A stretch of 64,000 nt of DNA from assembly GCF_009857435.1 (NCBI RefSeq), contig NZ_WWCK01000006.1, forward strand, positions 684,956-748,955, written 5' to 3'. The first letter of the stretch is position 1. Each line of letters opens with the position of its first letter. This document shows positions 32,688 through 42,298 of the stretch, piece after piece. The stretch is from Duganella rivi (GTDB taxonomy: Bacteria > Pseudomonadota > Gammaproteobacteria > Burkholderiales > Burkholderiaceae_D). A program made the translations under genes and the position numbers. The notes under the pieces were generated by a model. It searched no databases. It worked only from the letters and a program-made list of their open reading frames with translations, and was not told where the DNA came from.

Positions 32688-34124
32688 TTAGCGCGGATAT
32701 TGCGCCTCTACCCCGAGAATTGCCTTCGGCTCGAGGTAGCTGTCCAATCCGTAGGGGCCAAACTCGCGGCCGATGCCGGATTGCTTGAAGCCGCCGAACG
32801 GCGCAATCAAGTCATCGTGGATGCCATTAATATGCACCCGGCCGGCGATGATCTCGCGGGCCATCCGGTTAGCGCGATCGAGATTGGTGGAGCTGATATA
32901 CGCCTGCAAACCGTATGGCGTATCGTTGGCGATTTGAATTGCCTCTTCCTCGGTTTTATAGCTAATAATGGACAATACCGGGCCAAAAATTTCGTCGCGT
33001 GCAATCGTCATATCATTGCTAACGTTAATAAATGCGGTCGGCTTCACGAAATAACCGGCCTCCAGGCCAGCAGGTTTTCCCACGCCGCCCGCTAATAACT
33101 CCGCGCCTTCATCCAAACCAATTTGAATATATTTTTGAACGCGTTCAAATTGTTTTTGATTAACCAAAGGGCCGACGGAAAACTCCGCATGATGCGGATC
33201 GCCGACTTTCACGGCTTCCACCGCTGCCTTGGCTAATTGCTTGACCAATTCCAGTTTATTTTCCGGCACCAGCAAGCGGCTACCGGCGATGCACGCCTGG
33301 CCGTTATTCATAAAGCAGGCTTGAATCGCGGCTGGAATCGCTTTTTCAAAGTCCGCATCGTCGAGAATAATATTGGCGCTCTTGCCGCCCAATTCCAGCG
33401 TCACGCGCTTCATGGTATCCACACCCAAGCGGGCAATGCTCTTGCCGACTGGCGTAGACCCTGTGAACGAAATCTTTTGAATATCCGGGTGTACGCTCAG
33501 CGCCGCACCGACCACGTCGCCACGGCCATTGACGATATTTACCACGCCCGGCGGTAGTTGTGCTGCGTGGAAACATTCGGTCAGTATCTGGTTCTGGCGC
33601 GCGCTCAACTCGCTCGGTTTGACCACCACCGTGCAGCCGGCCGCAATTGCGGTGGCCACTTTATTGGCGATAAACCAGGCGCTGGAATTCCACGGCGTGA
33701 TGATGCCGACCACGCCCACCGGCTCCAGCACCACCTTGGACTTGTTCATGGTTTTCACGAACTGGTGTTCGTCCATGACTTTTTTAACATCTAGGAACAT
33801 CTGCGCCGTGTAGCGCGAACGGCCGACGCTGGTGTTCACCGGGCCGCCGTATTCCTCGACCAGCGCGGCGGCCGCGTCGTCGGCGCGCGCCAGTACCGCA
33901 TCGTGCAATCGTTGCAATATTGCGCCGCGCTCAGCGAGCGACGAGCGCGAAAATGCCGGGAAGGCAGCCTTGGCGGCAGCCACGGCGCGCTGCACGTCTG
34001 CGGCGTCGCCCAGCCGTACTTGGCCGTCGATTTGGCCCGTGGTCGGATTGATAAGGTCGAACATCTCCTCGCCGTGCGGGGTGACGAACTGGCCGTTGAT
34101 GTAAATCTGATCGATGGTGTGCAT
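32688..34124 (-). CDS. NAD(P)-dependent aldehyde dehydrogenase
   Basis: 478 residues. The catalytic Cys278 is in NNGQACIAGSR and the general base Glu244 in VTLELGGKSAN. The nucleotide-binding stretch ISFTGSTPVGKSI and the N-terminal VVGIITPWN are standard. It oxidises an aldehyde to a carboxylate; substrate unknown. The 3' half is AT-richer than the 5' half, like the neighbouring TetR gene. It is convergent with the small peptide gene and is read from its own promoter beyond 34124. Confidence 0.95.
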   Translation of the reverse strand: MHTIDQIYINGQFVTPHGEEMFDLINPTTGQIDGQVRLGDAADVQRAVAAAKAAFPAFSRSSLAERGAILQRLHDAVLARADDAAAALVEEYGGPVNTSVGRSRYTAQMFLDVKKVMDEHQFVKTMNKSKVVLEPVGVVGIITPWNSSAWFIANKVATAIAAGCTVVVKPSELSARQNQILTECFHAAQLPPGVVNIVNGRGDVVGAALSVHPDIQKISFTGSTPVGKSIARLGVDTMKRVTLELGGKSANIILDDADFEKAIPAAIQACFMNNGQACIAGSRLLVPENKLELVKQLAKAAVEAVKVGDPHHAEFSVGPLVNQKQFERVQKYIQIGLDEGAELLAGGVGKPAGLEAGYFVKPTAFINVSNDMTIARDEIFGPVLSIISYKTEEEAIQIANDTPYGLQAYISSTNLDRANRMAREIIAGRVHINGIHDDLIAPFGGFKQSGIGREFGPYGLDSYLEPKAILGVEAQYPR

Positions 34125-34315
34125 GACAGCTCCTTGCTAGGTTGATGGAGCCATTCTAGAAATCTGCGCGCCGCCGCATCAGTGGGATTCCTGCCGCAGG
34201 GTTGCCTGATTCTGCAATTCATGCCGTACTTTTGGCATTTCGTCATATTTTGCCCGCGCCCTGCCGCGCTCCTCGTTAAAGTGCAGCCTCACCACATTTT
34301 TTACGATAGGCCTCC

Positions 34316-36118
34316 ATGACAACGACTACCCGTATCGGCGCAGCCAGCGCCTTGTTGTTCTCCCTGATCCTGGGCGCGGCCCATGCCGACACCGCCGCTC
34401 CCGACCTGGAAGCGCGCCGTGCGACTCTGAATAACCTGATTAAAGAGCAGTGGGACTACACCATGCGCAGCAGCCCGGAATGGGCCTCGCTGCTGGGCGA
34501 TAAGCGCTACAACGACAAGTGGAGCGATTTCTCGCAAGCCGGCATCGATGCCGACATCAAGGTCAGCGCCGATTTCCTCAAGCGCTTTGAAGCCGTCGAC
34601 ACCACCGGCTTCCCGCTGCAAGAACAGCTGAACCGCGAGCTGATGCTGCGCCAGCTGCGTCAAAACGTCGACGGCGCGCGCTTCAAGGATTGGGAGATGC
34701 CGCTGGCGCAGAACTCCGGCGTTCACCTCGACATCCCGCAAGTCGTGGCCGCGCTGCCGTTTGAAACCGTGAAGGACTACGAGGACTACATCAAGCGCCT
34801 GCACGCGCTGCCCAAGCTGTTCGACCAGACCCGCGCGCAAATGGACAACGGCGTGAAGGACAAGCTGATGCCGCCGCAGTTCCTGATCCCGAAAATCGTC
34901 AAGCAGTGCGAAGACGTGGCGGCCATGAAGCCAGCCGATTCGCCATACGCCGAGCCGCTGAAGCGCTTCCCGAAAGACTTCTCGGCCGCCGACAAGGCGC
35001 GCTTGAGCAAGGAGATCCTGGCCGCGGTGAAGACCGACGTCGCACCGGCCTACAAAAAACTGGCGGTCTACACCAAGACCAAGTACCTGCCGCATGGCCG
35101 CAAGGACGTGGGCATGTGGTCGCTGCCGGACGGCGACGCGCGCTACACCTTCAAGGCCCGCAACTCGACCACCACAGATATGACGCCGGAGCAGATCCAC
35201 CAACTGGGCCTGTCGGAAGTAGCGCGCATCGAAGGCCAGATGCTGGAAACCGCGAAGAAGCTGGGCTACAGCGATCTGAAAACCTTCAACAAGGCGGTAG
35301 CCGACAACCCGGCGCTGCATCCGAAATCGCGCCAGGAGATCATCGATCTCTATCAGAAGTACACCGATCAAATGTACCCACAGCTGCCTAACCAATTCGG
35401 CGTCCTGCCGAAGAACAAGGTGGAGATCAAGCCAGTGGAAGAATTCGCCGAGAAGGGCGCTTCCGGTGCGGCCTATATGCCGGGCTCCCCGGATGGCAAG
35501 CGTCCGGGCCGCGTGATGGTGAACACCGGCGACTTCGAACACCGCTCCACCATCGGTATCGAAACCACCGCGCTGCATGAAGGCGTGCCGGGCCACCACA
35601 TGCAGCTGACCATCGCGCAGGAGATCAAGGGCCTGCCGGACTTCCGCCAGCAGGGCGGCTACACGGCCTACGTGGAAGGCTGGGCGCTGTATTCGGAACG
35701 TCTGGGTGAGGAGCTGGGCTTCTACAAAGACCCGTACAGCTACTACGGCCACTTGCAGGACGAGATGCTGCGCGCGATCCGCCTCGTAGTGGACACCGGC
35801 CTGCATTACAAGAAGTGGAACCGCCAGCAGGTGGTGGACTTCTTCCATGACCACTCGGGCATCGAGGAAGTGGAAGTGCAGAGCGAGACCGACCGCTACA
35901 TCGTGTGGCCAGGCCAGGCGCTGGGCTACAAGATCGGCCAGCTGAAGATTCTGGAACTGCGCGACTACGCTCGCAAAGAACTGGGCGCCGGCTTCGACAT
36001 CCGCAAATTCCACGACCAGGTGCTAGGTGCGGGCGCCCTGCCGATGGACGTGCTGGAAACCCACGTCAAGGATTGGGTCGCGGCAGAGAAGCAGCGCGTC
36101 GCAGGTCAATCTTCGTAA
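34316..36118 (+). CDS. DUF885 family secreted metallopeptidase-like protein
   Basis: 600 residues with a signal peptide (~1-23, ending in AAHADTA). The family hallmark is HEGVPGHHMQ (His421, Glu422), a metal-binding HExxx-HH variant, followed by YVEGWALYSERLGEELG. DUF885 proteins are thought to be zinc-dependent carboxypeptidase-like enzymes, though few have been tested. Periplasmic location is predicted. Its last 53 bases overlap the convergent gene at 36066. Confidence 0.92.
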   Translation: MTTTTRIGAASALLFSLILGAAHADTAAPDLEARRATLNNLIKEQWDYTMRSSPEWASLLGDKRYNDKWSDFSQAGIDADIKVSADFLKRFEAVDTTGFPLQEQLNRELMLRQLRQNVDGARFKDWEMPLAQNSGVHLDIPQVVAALPFETVKDYEDYIKRLHALPKLFDQTRAQMDNGVKDKLMPPQFLIPKIVKQCEDVAAMKPADSPYAEPLKRFPKDFSAADKARLSKEILAAVKTDVAPAYKKLAVYTKTKYLPHGRKDVGMWSLPDGDARYTFKARNSTTTDMTPEQIHQLGLSEVARIEGQMLETAKKLGYSDLKTFNKAVADNPALHPKSRQEIIDLYQKYTDQMYPQLPNQFGVLPKNKVEIKPVEEFAEKGASGAAYMPGSPDGKRPGRVMVNTGDFEHRSTIGIETTALHEGVPGHHMQLTIAQEIKGLPDFRQQGGYTAYVEGWALYSERLGEELGFYKDPYSYYGHLQDEMLRAIRLVVDTGLHYKKWNRQQVVDFFHDHSGIEEVEVQSETDRYIVWPGQALGYKIGQLKILELRDYARKELGAGFDIRKFHDQVLGAGALPMDVLETHVKDWVAAEKQRVAGQSS

Positions 36119-36953
36119 CCCACCACGCCTTGTTCTGAAAGGTGAAGTCAAGGGCGTGCACTGCCACGACCTTGCCTTCACTGGCTGTTACGTCGCCGGG
36201 CTTGGGCACGAAGCTCATATCGGCGCCGTTGTCTGCCAGCGCGTCTAATGCTTGCAGCAGGCGCGGATCGTCGCGTTTCATGGCGGTGCAAATGCCGTAT
36301 TGATCGCACACCTGCACCGGGAAGGCGATGAAGCGCACTGCGCGATCGAGCATGTCCTCATTCCCCAGATAGTTGAACACCCAGCCTGCCGCATCGGACA
36401 GCTCGCGTGCACGCGCCAGCACGGTCTCGTTTTCCTTCTGGAGTTCTTGACGCATCGAGCGTCCTTGCCCGAACAGCATATCGTTCACGCGCCAGCCGTT
36501 CTCCTCTTGCACCAGCACATAGCGGATTTGCCGTTCGTAGGCCGAGCCCATGTCGGGATAGACGTTGAATGAAGCATCGACCGTATCCTCGCCGGAGCGC
36601 GTGACGTTGAAGTGCGCGCGTTCGTAATCGAGGCTGGGCGAGACTTCCTGCGCGTCGAGGAATACATCGCCATCGGCGCCGTAGCCGCAGATATCGTCGC
36701 CGCGCGACAGGCTATCGCACAGTTGCAGGTTGGCGTCGACCAGCGCTTCCAGCTCCCTGGAATAAAAGGAGCCTGTTGGCAGCTGGCTCGCTTGCCGGGT
36801 CTCCGGCCGCGCGAGGTGATCTTTGTAGAAGTTGGTGATCAGGTCTAGCTGCTGCTGTTTCTCCGACCACGACTTATCGGCCAGCAGCGCGGCGATGGCA
36901 AACAAAAACAACACCATGCCCAATGGTAGTAAGCGCTTCTTGTTGATGTTCAT
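36066..36953 (-). CDS. Membrane-anchored hypothetical protein
   Basis: 295 residues. An uncleaved N-terminal helix (LLPLGMVLFLFAIAALLA, ~9-26) anchors a soluble periplasmic part. Residues ~35-165 resemble the NTF2-like DUF3828 pattern (ITNFYKDHLA, then DGDVFLDAQEVSPS, then ENGWRVNDMLF). The rest is not recognised. The start codon overlaps the AraC gene stop (36950-36953), so the two genes are coupled. It also overlaps the end of the DUF885 gene on the other strand. Confidence 0.78.
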   Translation of the reverse strand: MNINKKRLLPLGMVLFLFAIAALLADKSWSEKQQQLDLITNFYKDHLARPETRQASQLPTGSFYSRELEALVDANLQLCDSLSRGDDICGYGADGDVFLDAQEVSPSLDYERAHFNVTRSGEDTVDASFNVYPDMGSAYERQIRYVLVQEENGWRVNDMLFGQGRSMRQELQKENETVLARARELSDAAGWVFNYLGNEDMLDRAVRFIAFPVQVCDQYGICTAMKRDDPRLLQALDALADNGADMSFVPKPGDVTASEGKVVAVHALDFTFQNKAWWVTKIDLRRAASLPRPNP

Positions 36954-37852
36954 GGCGTGATCCGAAGTTTTTTGATGTCCTGCATCGGTGGTGCGCCAAA
37001 CAGGCGGCGGTATTCACGGCTGAATTGCGAGGCGCTTTCGTAGCCGACTTTATATGCGGCGGTGCTGGCGTCCACATCGCCGTTGAGCAGCAGGGTGCGC
37101 GCTTGCTGGAGCCGTAGCTGCTTTTGATACTGCATTGGCCCCATGGTGGTCACGGCCTTGAAGCGGTGGTGCAAGCTGGAGACGCTCATATTGGTGGCCT
37201 GCGCCAGGTCTTCCACCTTGATCGCCTGGTCGTAATGATCCTTGAGCCACGCGATGGCTTTGCTGATGCCGCGATCCTGCTGGTCCAGCACCACGTTCTG
37301 ATATAGCTGGCGGCCGTAGGCGCCGGTCAGCATGCGGTAGATGATTTCTCGCTTTAAGCCGACGGCAAGGAAGGCCGCTTCCGCCGGCGGTGCTTGCAGC
37401 AAGCGCACCAGCTGGTACAAGGTCTCCTGCAAGGCGTCATCGGTTTGGCCGACGAAAGCGCCGCGCACCGGCTCCTGCGTATCGATATCGACCTTCGCTT
37501 CCAGCACGATGGCCGCAATCTCCTGCGGATCGAGTTCGATATTCAGCAGCAGGTAGGGCTTGTCCGCCGTGGCGCGCACGATGTGGCCGGAGGCCGGCAT
37601 ATCGACCGATACCACCAGGTATTCGCCGGGGCCATAATCGAGCACTTCGTCGGCCAGGTGCACGCGCTTGTGGCCCTGCAGGATCACGCAGCACGAAGGC
37701 TTCAACACGCCCTTGGTCACGGGCGTGGGATGCGAGGAACGCAGCAGCGATAAGAATGGAATGCTGGTCGCCACCCGCTGCTCGTCCAGCGCGTGCTGCT
37801 GGACGATGTCGATCATGTGATCGAGCCGCGTGGGGGCGAGGTCGCGCTTCAT
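36950..37852 (-). CDS. AraC family transcriptional regulator
   Basis: 300 residues. An AraC_N-type ligand domain (~20-170, SCCVILQGHKRVHLADEVLD) is followed by two HTH motifs (KVEDLAQATNMSVSSLHHRF and AAYKVGYESASQFSREYRRL). It is coupled to the downstream membrane-anchored protein gene and separated from uvrA by only one base (37853), so it may be read partly from the uvrA transcript. Effector unknown. Confidence 0.92.
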   Translation of the reverse strand: MKRDLAPTRLDHMIDIVQQHALDEQRVATSIPFLSLLRSSHPTPVTKGVLKPSCCVILQGHKRVHLADEVLDYGPGEYLVVSVDMPASGHIVRATADKPYLLLNIELDPQEIAAIVLEAKVDIDTQEPVRGAFVGQTDDALQETLYQLVRLLQAPPAEAAFLAVGLKREIIYRMLTGAYGRQLYQNVVLDQQDRGISKAIAWLKDHYDQAIKVEDLAQATNMSVSSLHHRFKAVTTMGPMQYQKQLRLQQARTLLLNGDVDASTAAYKVGYESASQFSREYRRLFGAPPMQDIKKLRITP

Positions 37853-37853
37853 C

Positions 37854-40700
37854 TTATTTCAACAGCGGCACCAGGTATTTGCCGGTGACGCTGGCAGGGT
37901 TGGCCGCCACTTCTTCCGGCGAACCGCTGGCGATGATCTTGCCGCCGCCAGCGCCGCCTTCCGGGCCAAGGTCGACGATCCAGTCGGCGGTCTTGATCAC
38001 GTCGAGATTGTGCTCGATGATGACCAGCGTATTGCCTTGGTCGCGCAGGCGGTGGATCACCTTCAGCAGCAGGTCGATATCGTGGAAATGCAGGCCGGTG
38101 GTCGGCTCGTCCAGGATGTACAGCGTGCGGCCGGTGTCGCGCTTGGACAGCTCCAGCGACAGCTTGACGCGCTGCGCCTCACCGCCCGACAGCGTGGTCG
38201 CGCTCTGTCCCAGCTTGATGTAGCCAAGGCCCACGTCAAGCAGCGTGTGCAGCTTGCGCGCGATCAGCGGCACCGGCTTGAAGAACTCGTGCGCATCTTC
38301 GACCGTCATGTCGAGGATCTCGGTGATGTTCTTGCCCTTGTACTGGACTTCCAGCGTTTCGCGGTTATAGCGCTTGCCGTGGCACACGTCGCACGGCACG
38401 TAGACGTCCGGCAGGAAGTGCATCTCGACCTTGATCACGCCGTCGCCCTGGCAGGCTTCGCAGCGGCCGCCCTTGACGTTGAACGAGAATCGGCCGGCAC
38501 TGTAGCCGCGCTCTTTCGCGGTCGGCACGGTGGCGAACAAGTCGCGGATCGGCGTGAACAAACCGGTGTAGGTCGCAGGATTCGAACGCGGCGTGCGGCC
38601 GATCGGCGCCTGGTCGACCGAGATCACCTTGTCGAAGTGCTCCAGGCCGCTGATAGCGTCGTGCGGCGCAGGCTCGGTCTGCGAACCATACAGGTGGCGC
38701 GACAGGGCCGGGTACAGCGTGTCGTTAATCAGCGTCGATTTGCCGGAACCGGAAACGCCGGTCACGCAAGTCATCAGGCCGACCGGCAGCTTGAGGTTGA
38801 CCTTCTTCAGGTTATTGCCGGTGGCGCCGGTGATGACCAGCTGCTTGTCTGGATCGGCCACGTGGCGCTTCTTCGGCACCTCGATTTTCAGCGAGCCGTT
38901 GAGGTACTGCGCGGTCAGCGATTTTTTGTTCTTCAGGATGTCCTTGAGCGAACCGGCTGCGATCACGTCGCCGCCGTGCACGCCCGCGCCCTGGCCCATG
39001 TCGACGATGTAGTCGGCGGTGCGGATCGCGTCTTCATCGTGCTCCACCACCAGCACGCTATTGCCGATGTCGCGCAGGTGCTTCAGCGTTTCGATCAAAC
39101 GGTCGTTGTCGCGCTGGTGCAGGCCGATCGACGGTTCATCGAGCACGTACATCACGCCGGTCAGGCCGGAGCCGATCTGCGAGGCCAGGCGGATACGCTG
39201 CGCTTCGCCGCCCGACAGGGTGTCGGCGCTGCGGTCGAGCGACAAGTAATCGAGGCCGACGTTGTTCAGGAATTGCAGGCGCGAGATGATCTCTTTCACC
39301 ACGCGGTCGGCGATCTCTTTTTTCGCGCCCTTGAGCTTCAGCTGTTCGAAGAAGGACAGCGTTTCGCGCAATGGCTTCTCGGCGATTTCATAGATGGCGC
39401 GTTCTTGCTTGCCGCTGCCGACCTTCACGTAGCGTGCTTCCACGCGCAGGCGCGCGCCTTCGCACGATGGGCACTTCTTCTCGTTGATGAACTTTGCCAG
39501 TTCCTCTTTTACCGCCATCGAATCGGTTTCGCGGTAACGGCGCGCGAGGTTGGTGACCACGCCTTCAAACGCGTGCTCCTTGACCACGGTGCGGCCGCGC
39601 TCATTGATGTAGGTGAACGGGATCTGCGTTTTGCCCGAGCCGTGCAGGATCACTTCCTGCGACGCCTTCGGCAGCTGCTCGAACGGCAGGTCCAGGTCGA
39701 ACTCGTAGTAGGCCGCCAGGTTGGACAGCATCTGGAAGTAGAACTGGTTGCGGCGGTCCCACCCTTTCACCGCGCCGGAAGCCAGCGACAAGTTAGGGAA
39801 GGCGACGATGCGCTTCGGATCGAAGAACTCGATGTGACCGAGGCCGTCGCACTCAGGGCATGCGCCCATCGGGTTATTGAACGAGAACAGGCGCGGCTCC
39901 AGCTCTTGCAGCGAGTAGCCGCAGGTGTTGCAGGCGAACTTGTTGGAGTAGACGTGCTCCGCGCCGCTGTCCATTTCCAGCGCGACGGCGCGGCCATCGG
40001 CCAGGCGCAGCGCGGTTTCAAAGCTTTCGGCCAAGCGCTGCTTGATGTCGGCGTTGACCTTAACGCGGTCGATCACCACGTCGATGGTGTGCTTCTCGGT
40101 TTTCTTCAGCTTGGGCAGGTCGTCTACTTCGTAGATTTTTGCGTCATGCGTGCCGCTTTGCACGCGGAAGCGCACGAAGCCCTGCGCTTGCATCGATTCG
40201 AACAAATCGGAATGCTCGCCTTTGCGGTTGGCCACCACTGGTGCGAGGATCATCAGCTTGGTGTCCTGCGGCAGCGCCAGCACGGCGTCCACCATCTGCG
40301 ACACGGTCTGCGCTGCCAGCGCCTGATCCGGGTGGTTGATGCAGTACGGCGTGCCGACGCGCGCGTACAACAGGCGCAGGTAGTCGTGGATCTCGGTCAC
40401 GGTGCCGACCGTCGAACGCGGGTTGTGCGAGGTGGCTTTCTGCTCGATCGAGATGGCCGGCGACAGGCCTTCGATCAGATCGACATCCGGCTTCTCCATC
40501 AATTGCAGGAACTGGCGGGCGTATGCCGACAGCGATTCCACATAGCGGCGCTGGCCTTCGGCGTACAGCGTGTCAAACGCCAGCGAAGACTTGCCGGAGC
40601 CGGACAGGCCGGTGATCACGATCAGCTTATTGCGCGGCAGATCGAGATTGATGTTTTTCAGGTTGTGCGTGCGTGCGCCGCGGATGCGGATCTGTTCCAT
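37854..40700 (-). CDS. uvrA: UvrABC excision nuclease subunit A
   Basis: 948 residues, normal length. Two ABC modules are visible: Walker A GLSGSGKSS near the N-terminus and GVSGSGKST in the second half, each with an LSGGEAQR signature. Zinc-finger cysteines are present (CNTCGYS and CPECDGLG; CPSCEG; CEACQGDG and CDVCHGKRY). UvrA dimers recognise bulky DNA lesions and load UvrB. The start at 40700 (MEQIRIRGA) is canonical. A LexA-like box lies between uvrA and the divergent ssb, the same arrangement as in E. coli. Confidence 0.98.
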   Translation of the reverse strand: MEQIRIRGARTHNLKNINLDLPRNKLIVITGLSGSGKSSLAFDTLYAEGQRRYVESLSAYARQFLQLMEKPDVDLIEGLSPAISIEQKATSHNPRSTVGTVTEIHDYLRLLYARVGTPYCINHPDQALAAQTVSQMVDAVLALPQDTKLMILAPVVANRKGEHSDLFESMQAQGFVRFRVQSGTHDAKIYEVDDLPKLKKTEKHTIDVVIDRVKVNADIKQRLAESFETALRLADGRAVALEMDSGAEHVYSNKFACNTCGYSLQELEPRLFSFNNPMGACPECDGLGHIEFFDPKRIVAFPNLSLASGAVKGWDRRNQFYFQMLSNLAAYYEFDLDLPFEQLPKASQEVILHGSGKTQIPFTYINERGRTVVKEHAFEGVVTNLARRYRETDSMAVKEELAKFINEKKCPSCEGARLRVEARYVKVGSGKQERAIYEIAEKPLRETLSFFEQLKLKGAKKEIADRVVKEIISRLQFLNNVGLDYLSLDRSADTLSGGEAQRIRLASQIGSGLTGVMYVLDEPSIGLHQRDNDRLIETLKHLRDIGNSVLVVEHDEDAIRTADYIVDMGQGAGVHGGDVIAAGSLKDILKNKKSLTAQYLNGSLKIEVPKKRHVADPDKQLVITGATGNNLKKVNLKLPVGLMTCVTGVSGSGKSTLINDTLYPALSRHLYGSQTEPAPHDAISGLEHFDKVISVDQAPIGRTPRSNPATYTGLFTPIRDLFATVPTAKERGYSAGRFSFNVKGGRCEACQGDGVIKVEMHFLPDVYVPCDVCHGKRYNRETLEVQYKGKNITEILDMTVEDAHEFFKPVPLIARKLHTLLDVGLGYIKLGQSATTLSGGEAQRVKLSLELSKRDTGRTLYILDEPTTGLHFHDIDLLLKVIHRLRDQGNTLVIIEHNLDVIKTADWIVDLGPEGGAGGGKIIASGSPEEVAANPASVTGKYLVPLLK

Positions 40701-40788
40701 TGATTTGGCCTTTAGAGTCAACCCGTTACTATAGCCGGGTTTGGATATATGCGCCGACCTTGCGCTAGATCGAGCTGCGGCGGCGCGG

Positions 40789-40808
40789 CACTGTATATAA
40801 TACCAGTA
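40789..40808. promoter_or_regulatory. LexA-like box between uvrA and ssb
   Basis: CACTGTATATAATACCAGTA: the left core CTGT is perfect, the 8-base AT spacer is typical, and the right core is CCAG instead of ACAG. Position and gene context (uvrA/ssb divergence) support SOS control of one or both genes. Confidence 0.7.
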
Positions 40809-40914
40809 TTTTCTTGCGCCGTTTCAACTTGCGGTGCACTATAATCCCCGTTTAGCTTTTAGATAAATAGGCCCGCCAGCACGGCGGCGGTCGTTACTCA
40901 GGAGTTTTAACAAC

Positions 40915-41433
40915 ATGGCATCAGTCAACAAAGTCATCATCGTCGGCAATCTGGGTCGCGATCCAGAAATTCGCTACATGCCTAGCGGTGACGCGATCGC
41001 CAACATTGCAGTGGCGACATCGTACAAATCGAAAGACCGCAACACCGGCGAGCAGAAAGAGCAAACCGAGTGGCACCGTATTTCGTTCTTCGGCCGTCTG
41101 GCGGAAATCGTCGGCCAGTACCTGAAAAAAGGTTCGTCGGTCTACGTCGAAGGCCGTCTGCAGACCCGCAAGTACACCGACAAAGACGGCGTCGAGAAAT
41201 ACGCAACCGACATCATTGCAGAAAACATGCAAATGCTGGGCGGCCGTGCCGGTATGGGCGGCGACAACATGGATGACGGCGGCGGTTACGGCGGCGGCGG
41301 CGGCTACGAAGCCCCACCACAGCGCCAAGCCCCGGCCCCGCGCCCACAAATGGCGCCACCAGCCCCGGCGCCGCGCCCGGCACCACGTCCAGCGCCGAAC
41401 TTCTCGGACATGGATGACGACATCCCGTTCTAA
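40915..41433 (+). CDS. ssb: Single-stranded DNA-binding protein
   Basis: 172 residues. The N-terminal OB fold (~1-110, ASVNKVIIVGNLGRDPEIRY and TEWHRISFFGRLAEIVGQYL) is followed by a flexible Gly/Pro/Gln linker and the conserved acidic tip MDDDIPF that docks repair partners. The ribosome-binding site is GGAG at 40901-40904, and TATAAT at 40840-40845 is a probable -10 box. Divergent from uvrA and ended by a strong terminator. Confidence 0.98.
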   Translation: MASVNKVIIVGNLGRDPEIRYMPSGDAIANIAVATSYKSKDRNTGEQKEQTEWHRISFFGRLAEIVGQYLKKGSSVYVEGRLQTRKYTDKDGVEKYATDIIAENMQMLGGRAGMGGDNMDDGGGYGGGGGYEAPPQRQAPAPRPQMAPPAPAPRPAPRPAPNFSDMDDDIPF

Positions 41434-41454
41434 AATTTAAATAGAACCAGCTGT

Positions 41455-41495
41455 TAAAAAAGCCCCGTAACTGTTTGAAGTGACGGGGCTTTTTC
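41455..41495 (+). terminator. Terminator after ssb
   Basis: AGCCCCGT (41461-41468) pairs with ACGGGGCT (41483-41490), with A-run before and T-run after (to 41495). It can serve both ssb and the convergent DUF3016 gene. Confidence 0.88.
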
Positions 41496-41499
41496 ACGT

Positions 41500-41985
41500 T
41501 TATCGCTTCGCTGGCAGCAGCTCTTTGCGGAACCAGGTATCGAGCATTTGTTTCTCGTAGCCGTACAGCTCTTGCTGGTATCGATTGATGCCTTGCTGGT
41601 AGTTCGGATCGGACAGCTTGGCCTCGCCGCTGCGGATCAGCTTGCCGTCTTGCTCGATGCTGTAGCGCAGGTCGATGCGCGGCCAGTCGGCCTGGCCTTT
41701 GGTCACGCGGATGTCGCGCACCGGCATGCGCGGGAAGACGTCGCCGGCCAGGTCGATGTCCAGGAATTCCACCTTCAGCACCTGCCCCGCCGGAAGCTGC
41801 TCCGACAGTTGCTTCAGGTGCTCGGTGAACAGGTATTCCATGGCCTCCAGGTCTTTGTAATGCCGGGGCACGTCGGTCATTTTGTCCGTGTTCACGTACT
41901 TCGCCTCGGCCGTGCCAGCGGCAGCAGCAGCCGATGCGATCAGCAGGGTGATGGCGGCAGCGGATTTCAATGCCGGTATTTTCAT
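41500..41985 (-). CDS. DUF3016 domain protein, secreted
   Basis: 161 residues from ATG 41985. The longer frame to 42039 would put 18 residues ahead of the signal peptide (MKIPALKSAAAITLLIASAA). The family pattern is clear: KYVNTDKMTDVPRHYKD, then LPAGQVLKVEFLDIDLAGDV. Periplasmic, function unknown. It stands alone between the ssb terminator and the DUF2783 gene. Confidence 0.82.
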   Translation of the reverse strand: MKIPALKSAAAITLLIASAAAAAGTAEAKYVNTDKMTDVPRHYKDLEAMEYLFTEHLKQLSEQLPAGQVLKVEFLDIDLAGDVFPRMPVRDIRVTKGQADWPRIDLRYSIEQDGKLIRSGEAKLSDPNYQQGINRYQQELYGYEKQMLDTWFRKELLPAKR

Positions 41986-42054
41986 GACTGGCCTCTCGTG
42001 CAAGATGTGACCTGCGGGACTATACGCCTTTTCTGGCACGCGGGCGCAGATGGT

Positions 42055-42285
42055 CTAGCCGGCGCTCGGCGTGTGCGGCAACGCTTGCTCCACATTCACC
42101 CGCGCCAGCGCGAAGGCTTGGCGCAGGACGTTGAGGTCGCCGATATGGTTCGCGAGCAGCAGCACCAACTGCGCATCCAGCATTTTGCTTTGGCCTTCGT
42201 CGAGGTCGTGGTGCGAGTCGGTGAGCATGTCGTAGAAATCGTCGTAGCTGTCGAGATTCTGGCTCAGGTTCAGTTGCATGTTCAT
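42055..42285 (-). CDS. DUF2783 family small protein
   Basis: 76 residues. The pattern YDDFYDMLTDSHHDLDE then LDAQLVLLLANHIGD fits DUF2783, small helical cytoplasmic proteins of unknown role. It starts 13 bases after the SLAC1-type gene stop, so the two are probably co-transcribed. Confidence 0.82.
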   Translation of the reverse strand: MNMQLNLSQNLDSYDDFYDMLTDSHHDLDEGQSKMLDAQLVLLLANHIGDLNVLRQAFALARVNVEQALPHTPSAG

Positions 42286-42298
42286 GTGGATTCCTTGA

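Noticed and set aside
37830..40703. A 957-residue plus-strand frame opposite uvrA
   Set aside because: uvrA is certain; the opposite frame is open only because of high GC and has no recognisable domain.
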